62,915 nt of DNA from Nocardia sp. CNY236 (GTDB taxonomy: Bacteria; Actinomycetota; Actinomycetes; Mycobacteriales; Mycobacteriaceae): contig NZ_AXVD01000029.1 in NCBI RefSeq assembly GCF_000482385.1, forward strand, positions 1 through 62,915, given 5' to 3'. A program made the position numbers and the translations under genes. Below, one piece after another: positions 45,445 to 53,291 of this stretch. The notes below the pieces were generated by a model, which was not told the origin of the DNA, did not search any database, and saw only the letters and a list, made by a program, of their open reading frames with translations. How positions within the stretch are numbered: position 1 is the first letter of the stretch; the number at the start of each line of letters is the position of its first letter.

Positions 45445-45647
45445 GCATTGATCTGACGGGGGCGCAATGGTTCAAGAGCAGCCGGAGTTCGCCCAGCCAG
45501 GACTGTGTAGAGGTGGCCCACCTCGACGGGGGCATGGTCGGTATGCGTGACTCCAAGGACCCGACCGGCCCTGCGCTGGTGTTCACGCCCGGCGAGTGGG
45601 ATGCGTTCACGGCTGGTGTAGTGGATGGCGAACTCGATCACCCCTGA
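45441..45647 (+). CDS. DUF397 protein
   Basis: A 68-residue DUF397 protein. WFKSSRSSPSQDCVEVAHLD and MRDSKDPTGPALVFTPGEWDAF are the two defining blocks and the length is typical. GTG 45441 overlaps the upstream stop (GTGA), giving translational coupling. It is the expected partner of the XRE/DUF5753 protein. A strong terminator follows 20 nt later, so the pair forms a complete transcription unit. Confidence 0.95.
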   Translation: MSIDLTGAQWFKSSRSSPSQDCVEVAHLDGGMVGMRDSKDPTGPALVFTPGEWDAFTAGVVDGELDHP

Positions 45648-45666
45648 CATAGGTATCGCAATGTGA

Positions 45667-45698
45667 GGCGGTCCGTCGGAATTCTCCGGCGGACCGCC
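45667..45698 (+). terminator. Hairpin terminator after DUF397 gene
   Basis: A 9-bp perfect outer stem GGCGGTCCG / CGGACCGCC, with an inner CGG/CCG extension around AATTCT, ending in CTTCAG. It closes the XRE-DUF397 unit. Confidence 0.8.
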
Positions 45699-45932
45699 TT
45701 CAGTACTGGGCCGCCGACCTTGGGCATGACAGCCGGGTACGGAAGTAGAAGTAGGGAGATAGGCGCAAATTCGTGAGTAGCATCGCCGACCCAACCGATG
45801 CCGGGATGCTCGATATCGTCGGATTCGATTCGCCGCACCACAGCCGGTCAGTGTCTTATCGTCCGGGAAGCTGTAGGGATGAAATGACATAGCGAGGCGA
45901 GCTGGGATAGCAACCATCGTTTCTGCCTCGAC

Positions 45933-45969
45933 GTCGGTCCGCCCACTCCCCTCCGGTGGGCGGACCGAC
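45933..45969. terminator. Strong 14-bp hairpin in a gene-poor gap
   Basis: GTCGGTCCGCCCAC, 9-nt loop, GTGGGCGGACCGAC: a perfect 14-bp stem. It shares the GGTCCG/CGGACC core with the hairpin at 45667. The whole gap 45648-46509 (862 nt) has no convincing gene on either strand; it contains these hairpins and the inverted repeat at 46225, and may hold decayed sequence. Confidence 0.6.
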
Positions 45970-46224
45970 TTCACCATGCCCAAGACATCGGCACATCACC
46001 GGAGTTGTCATCAGCATGTGCGACCGGGCCGACCGTGGCACACGTCCGTGCCGACGCGCCAGCGACAACGCCGCCGGAATACCCAGTGCGGCTGCGTCGA
46101 TGGCGGTACCGGCGACACTGGAGGTCGCTGCGCCATCGACGCTCTGATCGATATCGCACATGTCGCGTACTCTCGCGGGCGTTGGCGGCTTCGAGATCGT
46201 ATGCATAGCCGTACACCCCATTCT

Positions 46225-46254
46225 CCATACGCGATCATTTTTGATCGTGTATGG
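46225..46254. promoter_or_regulatory. 13-bp inverted repeat with TTTT loop
   Basis: CCATACGCGATCA, TTTT, TGATCGTGTATGG: a 13-bp arm with a single G-T pairing. It is AT-rich, with no T-run after it, so an operator is as likely as a terminator. It lies 256 nt before the acyl-CoA ligase start. Confidence 0.45.
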
Positions 46255-46509
46255 GACCGAGTAAACCATACGACCCCGGCAGCCCACTAGCCGCTTTGGT
46301 AGCTGTTGAGTTGCCTGACGTCGATCCGATTCCTTACCGAGCAGTCGGCCCACGTGCTGCAAACACTGTGGCCGTTGTGGCACTCACAGCAGGATGGGAC
46401 GGGTTCCGCATCGACGTGGATGGGTGCTCGCACCGATGACCGCCAGCCCCTGTGGACGGGCGAGGTCGTCACTCCCCCACACCGATCGGGGCGTGGCAGA
46501 CTGCGGCAC

Positions 46510-48063
46510 ATGACTGATCAGGCGACTCCCACCATCACCTGCGGTGCTCGAGTACGACCCCAACCGGAGGCACACCAGCGGGCCGGACAGATCGCGGCCG
46601 CGCTGATCGAGGCCGGCATCGGACGCGGTGACCGGGTCGTGGTCATGGCCCGCAACGACATCGAATTCCTCGAAATTTCGCTGGCCATCGGGTCCGCCGG
46701 TGGCAATCCAGTGCCGATCAACACCCGCTGGCAAGCCCCGGAAGTCGCGCACGTGCTCGCCGACAGCGGCGCACGAGTCGCCATCGCACACACCGAGTTC
46801 GTGCCCGTGATCGAGGCCGCCCGCGAGCGGGCCGGGGTGGATCCGGTGGTGCTCGAAGTGGCGATGCCGAAGGAAACGATCCACGAAGCGGGCCTGGACG
46901 AAACGTCGACCCAGGTGACCGGGCGCCACCCCACGCTCGAGCAGTGGATCGACGCGCATCCCGAACCGCTCGGCCACCTCGAGGGAGCCATCGCCGACTC
47001 CATGGGCCTGATCTACACCTCGGGCACCACCGGCGCACCGAAAGGCGTTCTGCGTGAGCGCATGACACCCGCGCAATTGCTGTCGATCGCAGGCGCCACC
47101 GCGCAGCGCATGGGACTGACCCCCGGCGGGCAGATGCTCGTCGCGGGTCCGCTCTACCACACCAGTCCGAACGCGGTGGCCGTCCTCGCACTGCGGATGG
47201 GCACCAACATCACGATCATGCCGCGCTGGAACAGCGAGCGATTCCTCCAGCACGTCCACGAGAGCAAGATTCAGCAGGCCAAGGTTGTGCCCACCATGTT
47301 GAGCAGGTTGCTCGGCTTGCCCGAGGATGTGCGCAACCGCTACGACGTTTCCAGCCTGACCCATCTGATCCACTCGGCGGCTCCCTGCCCGCCGGCGGTC
47401 AAACGCGCCGCAATCGAATGGTTCGGCAACGTCCTGTGGGAGTTCTACGGCAACACCGAGTGCGGGACCATCACCTGGATCAACGCATCCGAATGGCTCG
47501 AACACCCCGGCAGCGTCGGCCGACCGGTCGACGGCTCGGGGGTACTCGTCGCCGATGAAAACGGCGCCCCGCTCCCGGCCGGTGAGATCGGCCGCGTCTA
47601 CGTGCGCGGCGCCGACTACTGGCCGAAGTTCACCTACCTCAATCGGGGCGCGCCGGACAGCCCCGTGCAAGACATGCTGTGGGTCGGCGACCTCGGCCGG
47701 ATCGACGACGAGGGATACCTCTATCTCACCGGGCGCAGCAGCGAAGTGATCAACCGTGGCGGAGTGAACATCTATCCCGCCGAGATCGAGAACGCCATCA
47801 TGACCATCGAAGCGGTCGAAGACGTAGCCGTACTCGGAATACCCCACACCGGCGATCTGGGCGACGTCGTGGCCGCCTACGTCGTCGCCCGCCCAGGCGC
47901 CGTGCTCACCAGCGAAACCATCCACGCGGGCCTGCGTGGGCAATTGGCCGACTACAAGATTCCTGCGTCGGTCACTGTGGTCGACTCGCTACCCCGCGAC
48001 GATTCCGGCAAGGTCTACAAGCGGCAACTGCGCGAGGCCTACGCGGCATCTCTGCGCGCATAG
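46510..48063 (+). CDS. Acyl-CoA ligase (AMP-binding, FadD-like)
   Basis: A 517-residue adenylate-forming enzyme that activates a carboxylic acid to acyl-AMP and then acyl-CoA. The P-loop is LIYTSGTTGAPKGV, A5 is EFYGNTECG, and the hinge and core motif is YLTGRSSEVINRGGVNIYPAEIE. The catalytic Lys is in DDSGKVYKRQLRE. The N-terminus is short: the family usually has about 20-30 residues before the first helix (AHQRAGQIAAALIEAGIG), which is still complete. ATG 46510 is used. The substrate is unknown. Its last 25 nt overlap the convergent membrane-protein gene. Confidence 0.9.
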   Translation: MTDQATPTITCGARVRPQPEAHQRAGQIAAALIEAGIGRGDRVVVMARNDIEFLEISLAIGSAGGNPVPINTRWQAPEVAHVLADSGARVAIAHTEFVPVIEAARERAGVDPVVLEVAMPKETIHEAGLDETSTQVTGRHPTLEQWIDAHPEPLGHLEGAIADSMGLIYTSGTTGAPKGVLRERMTPAQLLSIAGATAQRMGLTPGGQMLVAGPLYHTSPNAVAVLALRMGTNITIMPRWNSERFLQHVHESKIQQAKVVPTMLSRLLGLPEDVRNRYDVSSLTHLIHSAAPCPPAVKRAAIEWFGNVLWEFYGNTECGTITWINASEWLEHPGSVGRPVDGSGVLVADENGAPLPAGEIGRVYVRGADYWPKFTYLNRGAPDSPVQDMLWVGDLGRIDDEGYLYLTGRSSEVINRGGVNIYPAEIENAIMTIEAVEDVAVLGIPHTGDLGDVVAAYVVARPGAVLTSETIHAGLRGQLADYKIPASVTVVDSLPRDDSGKVYKRQLREAYAASLRA

Positions 48064-48836
48064 TGACGGTCGTCGTCGGCCTGGCGAGCCTGCGTGTACC
48101 AGCGTTGTTCACGCGCTCGCCGGACCGTCGAGGTGGTTATCCCGATCAACAGCCCGGCCACGATCAGGACCAGCGCGGCCGCTCCTGAAGCAATACTCAC
48201 CGGCGACGCGGCGGGGATCTTCTGTCCACCGAAGAATCGCACGCACTCGCCGACCAGCTTCCACACAGCCCAGAACAGCCCGCACACACATCCGGCCGCG
48301 ATTACCCACGGCGCGACGCCACGGCGATAGCGCCAGGTCATGAAGCCGAGCGCGGCGAGTGGAATTCCTTGCCAGGCAGCGAAGACCACCTGGTAGATCA
48401 GCACCCGCCAATCGCCGCCGTAGTCGTTGAGGAAGTCGGTGCTCGGCTTCAACTCCGGACCGGGCAGGTGCACCACTCGCAGCACAACCACACTCACGAC
48501 CGCCGTGATGCCGAGAATCACCAGGTGCCGGCTCATCGGTCCGGAGGCAATCCATCGGGGCTCGCCTGTGCGATGGGCCCAATGGATGGCCAGCAGCAAG
48601 GCCAGGACCGCAGTACCGGAGAACACGGTCCAGGTGGCGCCCCAGACTCGCTCGTCGATGGTCAGCGGTTCACGAGGTTGCAGCAGCGCCCCGAGCGGCG
48701 CGTAGGTGCGCAAGGTCATCGCGTAACTCACGATTGCCCACCCCATGACCGCGCGTGTCGCAATCCCCTGGACGATCCCGTGTCCGAGCATCGCCGCGCC
48801 GACTACCACAACCACCCATGCGATCCACGAAACCAT
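48039..48836 (-). CDS. MAB_1171c/DUF6545-like membrane protein
   Basis: A 265-residue protein with seven predicted helices, e.g. 3-20 (IAWVVVVVGAAMLGHG), 70-88 (VFSGTAVLALLLAIHW) and 208-226 (ASGAAALVLIVAGLLIGI). It ends in a charged tail. Arrangement and composition recall MAB_1171c-type membrane proteins, which in many actinobacteria sit beside ImmA/IrrE and XRE genes, exactly as here (43-nt gap to the ImmA gene, same strand). The function is unknown. Its 3' end overlaps the acyl-CoA ligase by 25 nt, tail to tail. Confidence 0.7.
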   Translation of the reverse strand: MVSWIAWVVVVVGAAMLGHGIVQGIATRAVMGWAIVSYAMTLRTYAPLGALLQPREPLTIDERVWGATWTVFSGTAVLALLLAIHWAHRTGEPRWIASGPMSRHLVILGITAVVSVVVLRVVHLPGPELKPSTDFLNDYGGDWRVLIYQVVFAAWQGIPLAALGFMTWRYRRGVAPWVIAAGCVCGLFWAVWKLVGECVRFFGGQKIPAASPVSIASGAAALVLIVAGLLIGITTSTVRRAREQRWYTQARQADDDRHYARRDAA

Positions 48837-48879
48837 CAGGCGTCGAACTCCACCCGGTCGAAAGTGTTGAACTCACCGT

Positions 48880-49347
48880 CTAGGGTCGCACACCGAACGC
48901 CTCATCCAGCATAATCCGGGCAATCGGGTGGCTAGCGCGTTGCTGATTTCGCCGCACTGCCAACCCGAGTCGCTGGGCGAAACGATCACACGCCGCCTCA
49001 CGTCGGCGCGACCGCCACGCCGCCCACCGGCTCGTGTACTCGGCCGTCCACGCGGTACGGCTGCACGTGTGCCTTCGGATCAAATGCCAAAGCTCATGAC
49101 CCACGATGTAGAGCTGATAGTCCGTGCGTGCGTCAGCGGGCGCGAAGATGATTCCCAACCGCCCGGCGGTGCTCGTGACCACCAAGCCCGACAGATCCGT
49201 CCCCCGCTCGACTGCGGGCACGACTCGAATCGCCATACCTGCTTCGGTCGCCGCCCGCTCGACAACCGTGTCGACGGTCGCGGGTCTCGTCGGTGGCACG
49301 AGCCGTGCCACCACCGCATCCATCCTTCGGTTCCACCACGACGCCAT
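48880..49347 (-). CDS. ImmA/IrrE-type metallopeptidase
   Basis: A 155-residue zinc metalloprotease of the ImmA/IrrE class. The active site is HELWH (HExxH) in YQLYIVGHELWHLIRR. EAACDRFAQRLGL supplies the downstream acidic zinc ligand region, as in ImmA (ExxAxxFA). In phage ImmR/ImmA and related systems the peptidase cleaves a partner XRE repressor. The partner here is the XRE-like gene 2 nt upstream. Together with the membrane protein it forms a three-gene unit. The signal that triggers it is unknown. Confidence 0.88.
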   Translation of the reverse strand: MASWWNRRMDAVVARLVPPTRPATVDTVVERAATEAGMAIRVVPAVERGTDLSGLVVTSTAGRLGIIFAPADARTDYQLYIVGHELWHLIRRHTCSRTAWTAEYTSRWAAWRSRRREAACDRFAQRLGLAVRRNQQRASHPIARIMLDEAFGVRP

Positions 49348-49349
49348 TG

Positions 49350-49808
49350 CTACTGCCGGGCCTCCGGGTCCACTGATCCCTCCTTCACCACGTCTGCCAG
49401 CGATTTCACCAAGCGCAACACTTCTTCACGTGCCGCGGGGGTCAACGCAGCCGACCGCATTCCAACAATCTGGAACCCGCCCTCGGCCAACACCGCCTCC
49501 AACTCCTCGTCCAGATCGGTACTCGGCGACGAAGACGAAAAGTGGGTCATGGGCTTACCGAAGAACTCGCCGATGGCTTCCAGGATCCGCGCATCGACCT
49601 TCTGAACCTTGCCGGTGCGAATCCGGTAGACGTACTGGCGGTCGATGTCTCGACCGATGCGCTGAGAAACGAAGTCGGCCACTTCCACAGTGGCGAACTT
49701 GTTACCCTGGGGCCACCGCTCCACAAACAACTCATCCACCATGTTGGCCAGAGTCCGCGCGGCCTTGGCGCGTCTCACATGCCACTCCTGATGTGGGTTT
49801 CCTACCAT
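49350..49808 (-). CDS. XRE-like HTH regulator, ImmA partner
   Basis: A 152-residue protein from ATG 49808. The N-terminal helices are KAARTLANMVDELFVERWP, followed by an HTH (EVADFVSQRIGRDIDRQYVYRIRTG) of the XRE type used in actinobacterial ImmA pairs, and a C-terminal region with an acidic Ser-rich segment (SSSSPSTDLDEELEAV) that is a plausible cleavage or regulatory segment. The frame is open to 49850. It lies 2 nt before the ImmA gene. Probably a repressor inactivated by its metallopeptidase. Confidence 0.85.
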   Translation of the reverse strand: MVGNPHQEWHVRRAKAARTLANMVDELFVERWPQGNKFATVEVADFVSQRIGRDIDRQYVYRIRTGKVQKVDARILEAIGEFFGKPMTHFSSSSPSTDLDEELEAVLAEGGFQIVGMRSAALTPAAREEVLRLVKSLADVVKEGSVDPEARQ

Positions 49809-50214
49809 CACATCGAACCCATCCCGACCGGCTCCGTAGGCCGGTGACATCTCTCATAATGCCACGTCAGTCCGCCGTCGATACGTTCGGTGGCCTCGGT
49901 CACCGGGCAGTGCAGACCGTGTGGAATAGGTTGCACAGCATCGGGATGTGGTGTCGACGCCGAGCAGCGATCGGTGGGCCGGTTATCTGCTGGCCTCGCT
50001 CGAGCGCCGGGACGTGCCGCCTGTGTGGCCACCCGGGAGCCTTCGGTGCTCCGTGTGGTCGCGAAGCTGGACTCGACCAGATCGCCACCCGACGCCCAGC
50101 CGCCTACGATGCGTCCTCGTTGGCGGATGTCACTGCAGGTCAGGGTGATTTATCAGGACTTTTCCCCGGCTGCGCGGTGGTTCTGCTACAGTCTCGGATG
50201 TACCTCGGGTACCT
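49809..50214. other. Intergenic region upstream of tRNA-Gly
   Basis: A 406-nt gap between the XRE operon and the tRNA. It should contain the XRE operon promoter (left) and the tRNA promoter (right: TACAGT near 50187 is a candidate -10). Open frames across it have no RBS and no recognisable product. No att-like direct repeat of the tRNA 3' end was found in the window. Confidence 0.5.
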
Positions 50215-50288
50215 GCCGATGTAGTTCAATGGTAGAACTCTTGCTTCCCAAGCAAGTAGCGCGGGTTCGATTCCCGTCATCGGCTCCA
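50215..50288 (+). tRNA. tRNA-Gly (anticodon CCC)
   Basis: Full cloverleaf: acceptor stem GCCGATG / CATCGGC, anticodon stem CTTGC / GCAAG with loop TTCCCAA (anticodon CCC), T arm CGGG-TTCGATT-CCCG, discriminator T, and CCA encoded at 50286-50288. It decodes GGG. A perfect palindromic terminator follows at once. Confidence 0.97.
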
Positions 50289-50291
50289 CAG

Positions 50292-50319
50292 AAAACCCGC
50301 CCTGGCCAGGGCGGGTTTT
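50292..50319 (+). terminator. Intrinsic terminator of tRNA-Gly
   Basis: A 28-bp perfect palindrome, AAAACCCGCCCTGG / CCAGGGCGGGTTTT, ending in TTTTC. It is the classic strongest terminator in the window, 3 nt after the CCA end. Confidence 0.95.
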
Positions 50320-50436
50320 CGTCAGTTGAGCGCACAGCGCACCGATCCGGATCCAGCGCAGGCAATCATCACAAGCCGTCGATCAGCAATGGGCACCTGG
50401 TCTGCATCCGGTAGTTGCATGCACCGCGGATCCGCT

Positions 50437-51972
50437 TCACGTCTTCAGGAACTCCAGCATGTCTCGTTGGAGAGCAAGGTTGGTCTCTCGCTCCGCGGCC
50501 GCCGTGACCCAGGAATGCGTTTGGAGTGGGCGAGTGTCCGGTGGCCAGGCAGCGAGGACGGTGAGGGCGGTGCTGCGACACCGAACAACGCGGTTGCCGA
50601 GCGCGACCGGTAATAATGTGCGGCCGACACCCGGATGCTCGCTCAGATTCCAGACGATGGCCTCGAGTGCCCTGTCGGCTTGATACTCCGAGCTCAGGCC
50701 GAGCGCTTCGGACGGTCCGGTGGTCAGCTCCTCGAGTGGGAGGAGGTGTTCGGCGAGATCGACAATCTGCTGGATCGTGACCTGATCGGCTTGTCGCATC
50801 GCCCACTGCCAGATATAGGCGTTGTAACGATCGAACCGCAAGTGTGCGAGGGCATCGGGAAGCGCGTCCATGCCCAGTCGTCCCGCGCAGGAGAGTGCGA
50901 CCTCGAACCTGTGGGAGCGGCGCTCGTCGTGCGCTTGCGGATCGGCAGGGTCGGTGTGCGACGTGAGCTCATAGGTCACCAGATCACGCCACCGTTGCTG
51001 CGTCGTGAGAGAAGCGTACCGAGCTCGAAGCCGAGCCGGTTCGCCGTCGGGCCAGTCGAGATCGCCACCGGAAAGCCGGCGTTCGAGGGTTAGTGCCGTG
51101 TCGAGGCGCCCAAGAGTGGGTTCGGACCGGTCGAGGAGTTCAGCGAAGCGATGCATGACGGGCACCGCGTCGTCGTAGTGGTTCATGTTTTCGGCGGGAC
51201 CGTCGTTCGCGAGGGCTTCGAGGATGTCGGCGGCACCGTCGATCAGAGCGTCGTCGACGTCATCCTCGAGTAGAGCCTCGTAGAGGCCGCCGGTCGTGGC
51301 GGCGATATAGGCGAGATACTCGTTCATCACGTTGTTGCGGAAGCCGCTACGCAACAACCACGCTTTGATGTCGGGATCGGTGCAGCCTGCCAGCCGCTCC
51401 ACCGCGTGAATACGCCCCCAACCATCGTGCCGCTGCGCCAGCTCGAACACCGCGCGCTGCGGTTCGGGCTGGGTGTTCATCAGCGCGACGACAGCGAAGA
51501 GCGCGAATTCTTCCAACGACCCCAGTAACTGCAGCAGCTCGCAGTCGCGTTCGTCACCGCACGTGCCCAGCAAAACGATGCCGAGCTTGGCGGCCTCCCG
51601 CTGTGTGGCGTTCTCGGTGACGAATCGCGCTGCCCAGTAGAGCTTTTCGACGGAGAAACGCCGTGATCGCAGCTCTGTTACGAGTTCGTCGGCGACGTCT
51701 ATCGCCCGTACCCGGGCAAAGTGCGTGAGCAAGCGGGCCGGATCATCGAGGTCGGCGAGAATATGGTCGGTGAGTTCGGCGACCGGTTGCGCTCGAGGCC
51801 TGAGGTGATGGGTGCTGATGCCATCGAAGGCAACACTGGGGAGGACGAGTTCGTTTGTTGCTGTCGGCTGCTCGTCCGGTAGCGGGTACCCATTACACGG
51901 CCAAGGACCAAGTCCGTGAAGAGCGGAGAGAGATAGTGCGTGGGCCACAAATGTGGCCTCACGGGGGCTCAT
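50437..51972 (-). CDS. Large helical-repeat protein, unknown
   Basis: A 511-residue protein, almost wholly alpha-helical. The pattern of repeated helical pairs (LLQLLGSLEEFALFAVVALM, GRIHAVERLAGCTDPDIKAWLL, ALIDGAADILEALAND) resembles HEAT/ARM-like repeats. No enzyme motif, signal peptide or membrane helix is seen. ATG 51972 is chosen because upstream codons run into decayed sequence with a transposase scrap, but no RBS is visible. It lies between tRNA-Gly and transposase debris, so it is likely acquired. Helical-repeat proteins often serve as adaptors or immunity-type inhibitors. Function unknown. Confidence 0.6.
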   Translation of the reverse strand: MSPREATFVAHALSLSALHGLGPWPCNGYPLPDEQPTATNELVLPSVAFDGISTHHLRPRAQPVAELTDHILADLDDPARLLTHFARVRAIDVADELVTELRSRRFSVEKLYWAARFVTENATQREAAKLGIVLLGTCGDERDCELLQLLGSLEEFALFAVVALMNTQPEPQRAVFELAQRHDGWGRIHAVERLAGCTDPDIKAWLLRSGFRNNVMNEYLAYIAATTGGLYEALLEDDVDDALIDGAADILEALANDGPAENMNHYDDAVPVMHRFAELLDRSEPTLGRLDTALTLERRLSGGDLDWPDGEPARLRARYASLTTQQRWRDLVTYELTSHTDPADPQAHDERRSHRFEVALSCAGRLGMDALPDALAHLRFDRYNAYIWQWAMRQADQVTIQQIVDLAEHLLPLEELTTGPSEALGLSSEYQADRALEAIVWNLSEHPGVGRTLLPVALGNRVVRCRSTALTVLAAWPPDTRPLQTHSWVTAAAERETNLALQRDMLEFLKT

Positions 51973-52161
51973 CGAGCCGGGCGCAGGACGCCCTTTCCAC
52001 TGAAGATCATGAACCCAAGGATGGCAGCTCGACGGTGCGGACGCAACAACGCGCCGACCAGGCCGAGGTCGCGACCGAGCGGGCCTACAACTTGGTAGAG
52101 ACCAACCGAGCAGCGCTCGTACATACGTGCCCACTCCGGTGCGGATACTGAACACCGACTC

Positions 52162-52221
52162 ATGGAGAACTACTTCTCTACCCTGAAAACCGAACTGCTC
52201 TATCGCCGGTCCTGGCGCAGT
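52162..52221 (+). pseudogene. IS3-family transposase scrap
   Basis: A run of about 20 codons reading MENYFSTLKTELLYRRSWRS matches the conserved end region of IS3-type OrfB integrases (E-N-F-F-S-T-L-K-T-E-L). Nothing on either side continues the match, so it is only debris. The surrounding stretch 51973-52314 (342 nt) holds no intact gene. Confidence 0.65.
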
Positions 52222-52314
52222 TGCCGACACCGGCCGATGTCAGGAGGTCGGCGGACCCGCAACGGACGGTCCGCAGAGCCGAATTCTGTCGGTATCGGCC
52301 GCTACGGTCATTGC

Positions 52315-52617
52315 GTGACTGGAGCACGGTACGAGTTCTCTGCGCAGGTGTGGGAGACCCAAGGGAAGGTCGCATGGTATTTCGTGTCGCTGCCCGAGGC
52401 GGTGGCGGACGAGATCGAGGAGCGCTACGGGCATCGCACGGGCGGGTTCGGGTCGGTGCGGGTACACGTGGTCATCGGCAGTAGCCGATGGTCGACGTCG
52501 CTGTTCCCGGACAAGTCCCTTGGGACGTACGTCCTTCCGGTGAAGAAGGCGGTGCGCGTGGCCGAGGGACTGGACACCGGATCGACCACAGTGATCGAGA
52601 TCACTGTAGCGCTGTAG
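52315..52617 (+). CDS. DUF1905 domain protein
   Basis: A 100-residue DUF1905 protein: ARYEFSAQVWETQGKVAWYFVSLP, FGSVRVHVVIGSSRWSTSLFPD and YVLPVKKAVRVAEGLDTGST are the defining blocks and the length is complete. GTG 52315 is used; a longer frame would begin inside the transposase scrap. DUF1905 proteins form a beta barrel of unknown function. Confidence 0.88.
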   Translation: MTGARYEFSAQVWETQGKVAWYFVSLPEAVADEIEERYGHRTGGFGSVRVHVVIGSSRWSTSLFPDKSLGTYVLPVKKAVRVAEGLDTGSTTVIEITVAL

Positions 52618-52641
52618 GCAAGCCCTTGCGGCTGATCGGAC

Positions 52642-52977
52642 TCAGCCCGGCGGTTCCACCGAGAAGCACTCACTGGCGATGCGGCCGCTGGCGCCACGCA
52701 CCTTGTCCGCGTCTTCCTCACTCATTCCGAGCGTCTCCTGATCGGGAGTCGTTTCGTCGTATTCGTCGCTGATCATGACGCGCAGTCCGGCTTGCGAAAT
52801 CTCTAGATCGAGAAAGATTCCCGCAGCGCAATCGGCCAACTCCGGATTGTCGAGCCCCTTGCCCTGCAGCGACTCGACGATATCGGCCCGTGTCACGTCG
52901 GGCTCAGCGGTGTCGCTTCCGCATGCGGTGAATACCGGCAGCGCGATCAGCGCCGCGGCGATGAAGCAGATCCGCAC
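52642..52977 (-). CDS. Small lipoprotein, unknown
   Basis: A 111-residue lipoprotein. GTG 52977 has AGAGGAG upstream. The signal peptide FIAAALIALPVFTAC ends in a lipobox (FTAC). The mature part is acidic and helical, with VTRADIVESLQGKGLDNPELADCAA and a C-terminal ASECFSVEPP, giving two cysteines that may pair. VESLQxxGL...ADCAA resembles DUF-type actinobacterial lipoproteins of unknown role. Ends 24 nt from the convergent DUF1905 gene. Confidence 0.75.
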   Translation of the reverse strand: MRICFIAAALIALPVFTACGSDTAEPDVTRADIVESLQGKGLDNPELADCAAGIFLDLEISQAGLRVMISDEYDETTPDQETLGMSEEDADKVRGASGRIASECFSVEPPG

Positions 52978-53291
52978 CTGACTCCTCTTTCTCGACTGGC
53001 CACTATCAGTGGCGTGGCCACGATAGTGCCCCGCCGCGCTGCACGGTAGTCGTTCGCCGCTGTCGATGCCAATATCCTTGTCGTACACCATTATTCGATG
53101 AGACGACGGGGGCTCACAGATCCATTGCCGCTGGCACCGCGGTGTCGATTCGCTCCACAAGGTGTCGGTGTCCACGACCTCGAGGCGGACCTCGAGGCGC
53201 TTGTCCGGACATCCGCGAAAGGTCGGGCCGATGCTCCCTACGCTTCGTGACTGCCGCATTTGTCGAATCGAACCGCCGATAGTGTTCGGGA
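52978..53291. promoter_or_regulatory. Divergent gap with inverted repeat
   Basis: A 314-nt gap between divergent genes. An inverted repeat CACTATC (53001-53007) / GATAGTG (53022-53028), with the nested palindrome GTGGCCAC, lies just upstream of the lipoprotein start and is a possible operator. Nothing else in the gap looks coding. Confidence 0.4.

Noticed and set aside
45856..46383. Possible minus-strand gene in the gene-poor gap
   Set aside because: No RBS, no similarity to any family, runs through two hairpins, and overlaps equally weak frames on the other strand.
50215..52617. tRNA-Gly as the attachment site of an integrated element with flanking direct repeats
   Set aside because: I found no second copy of the tRNA 3' end, no integrase and no clear right border in the window; only the general plausibility remains.
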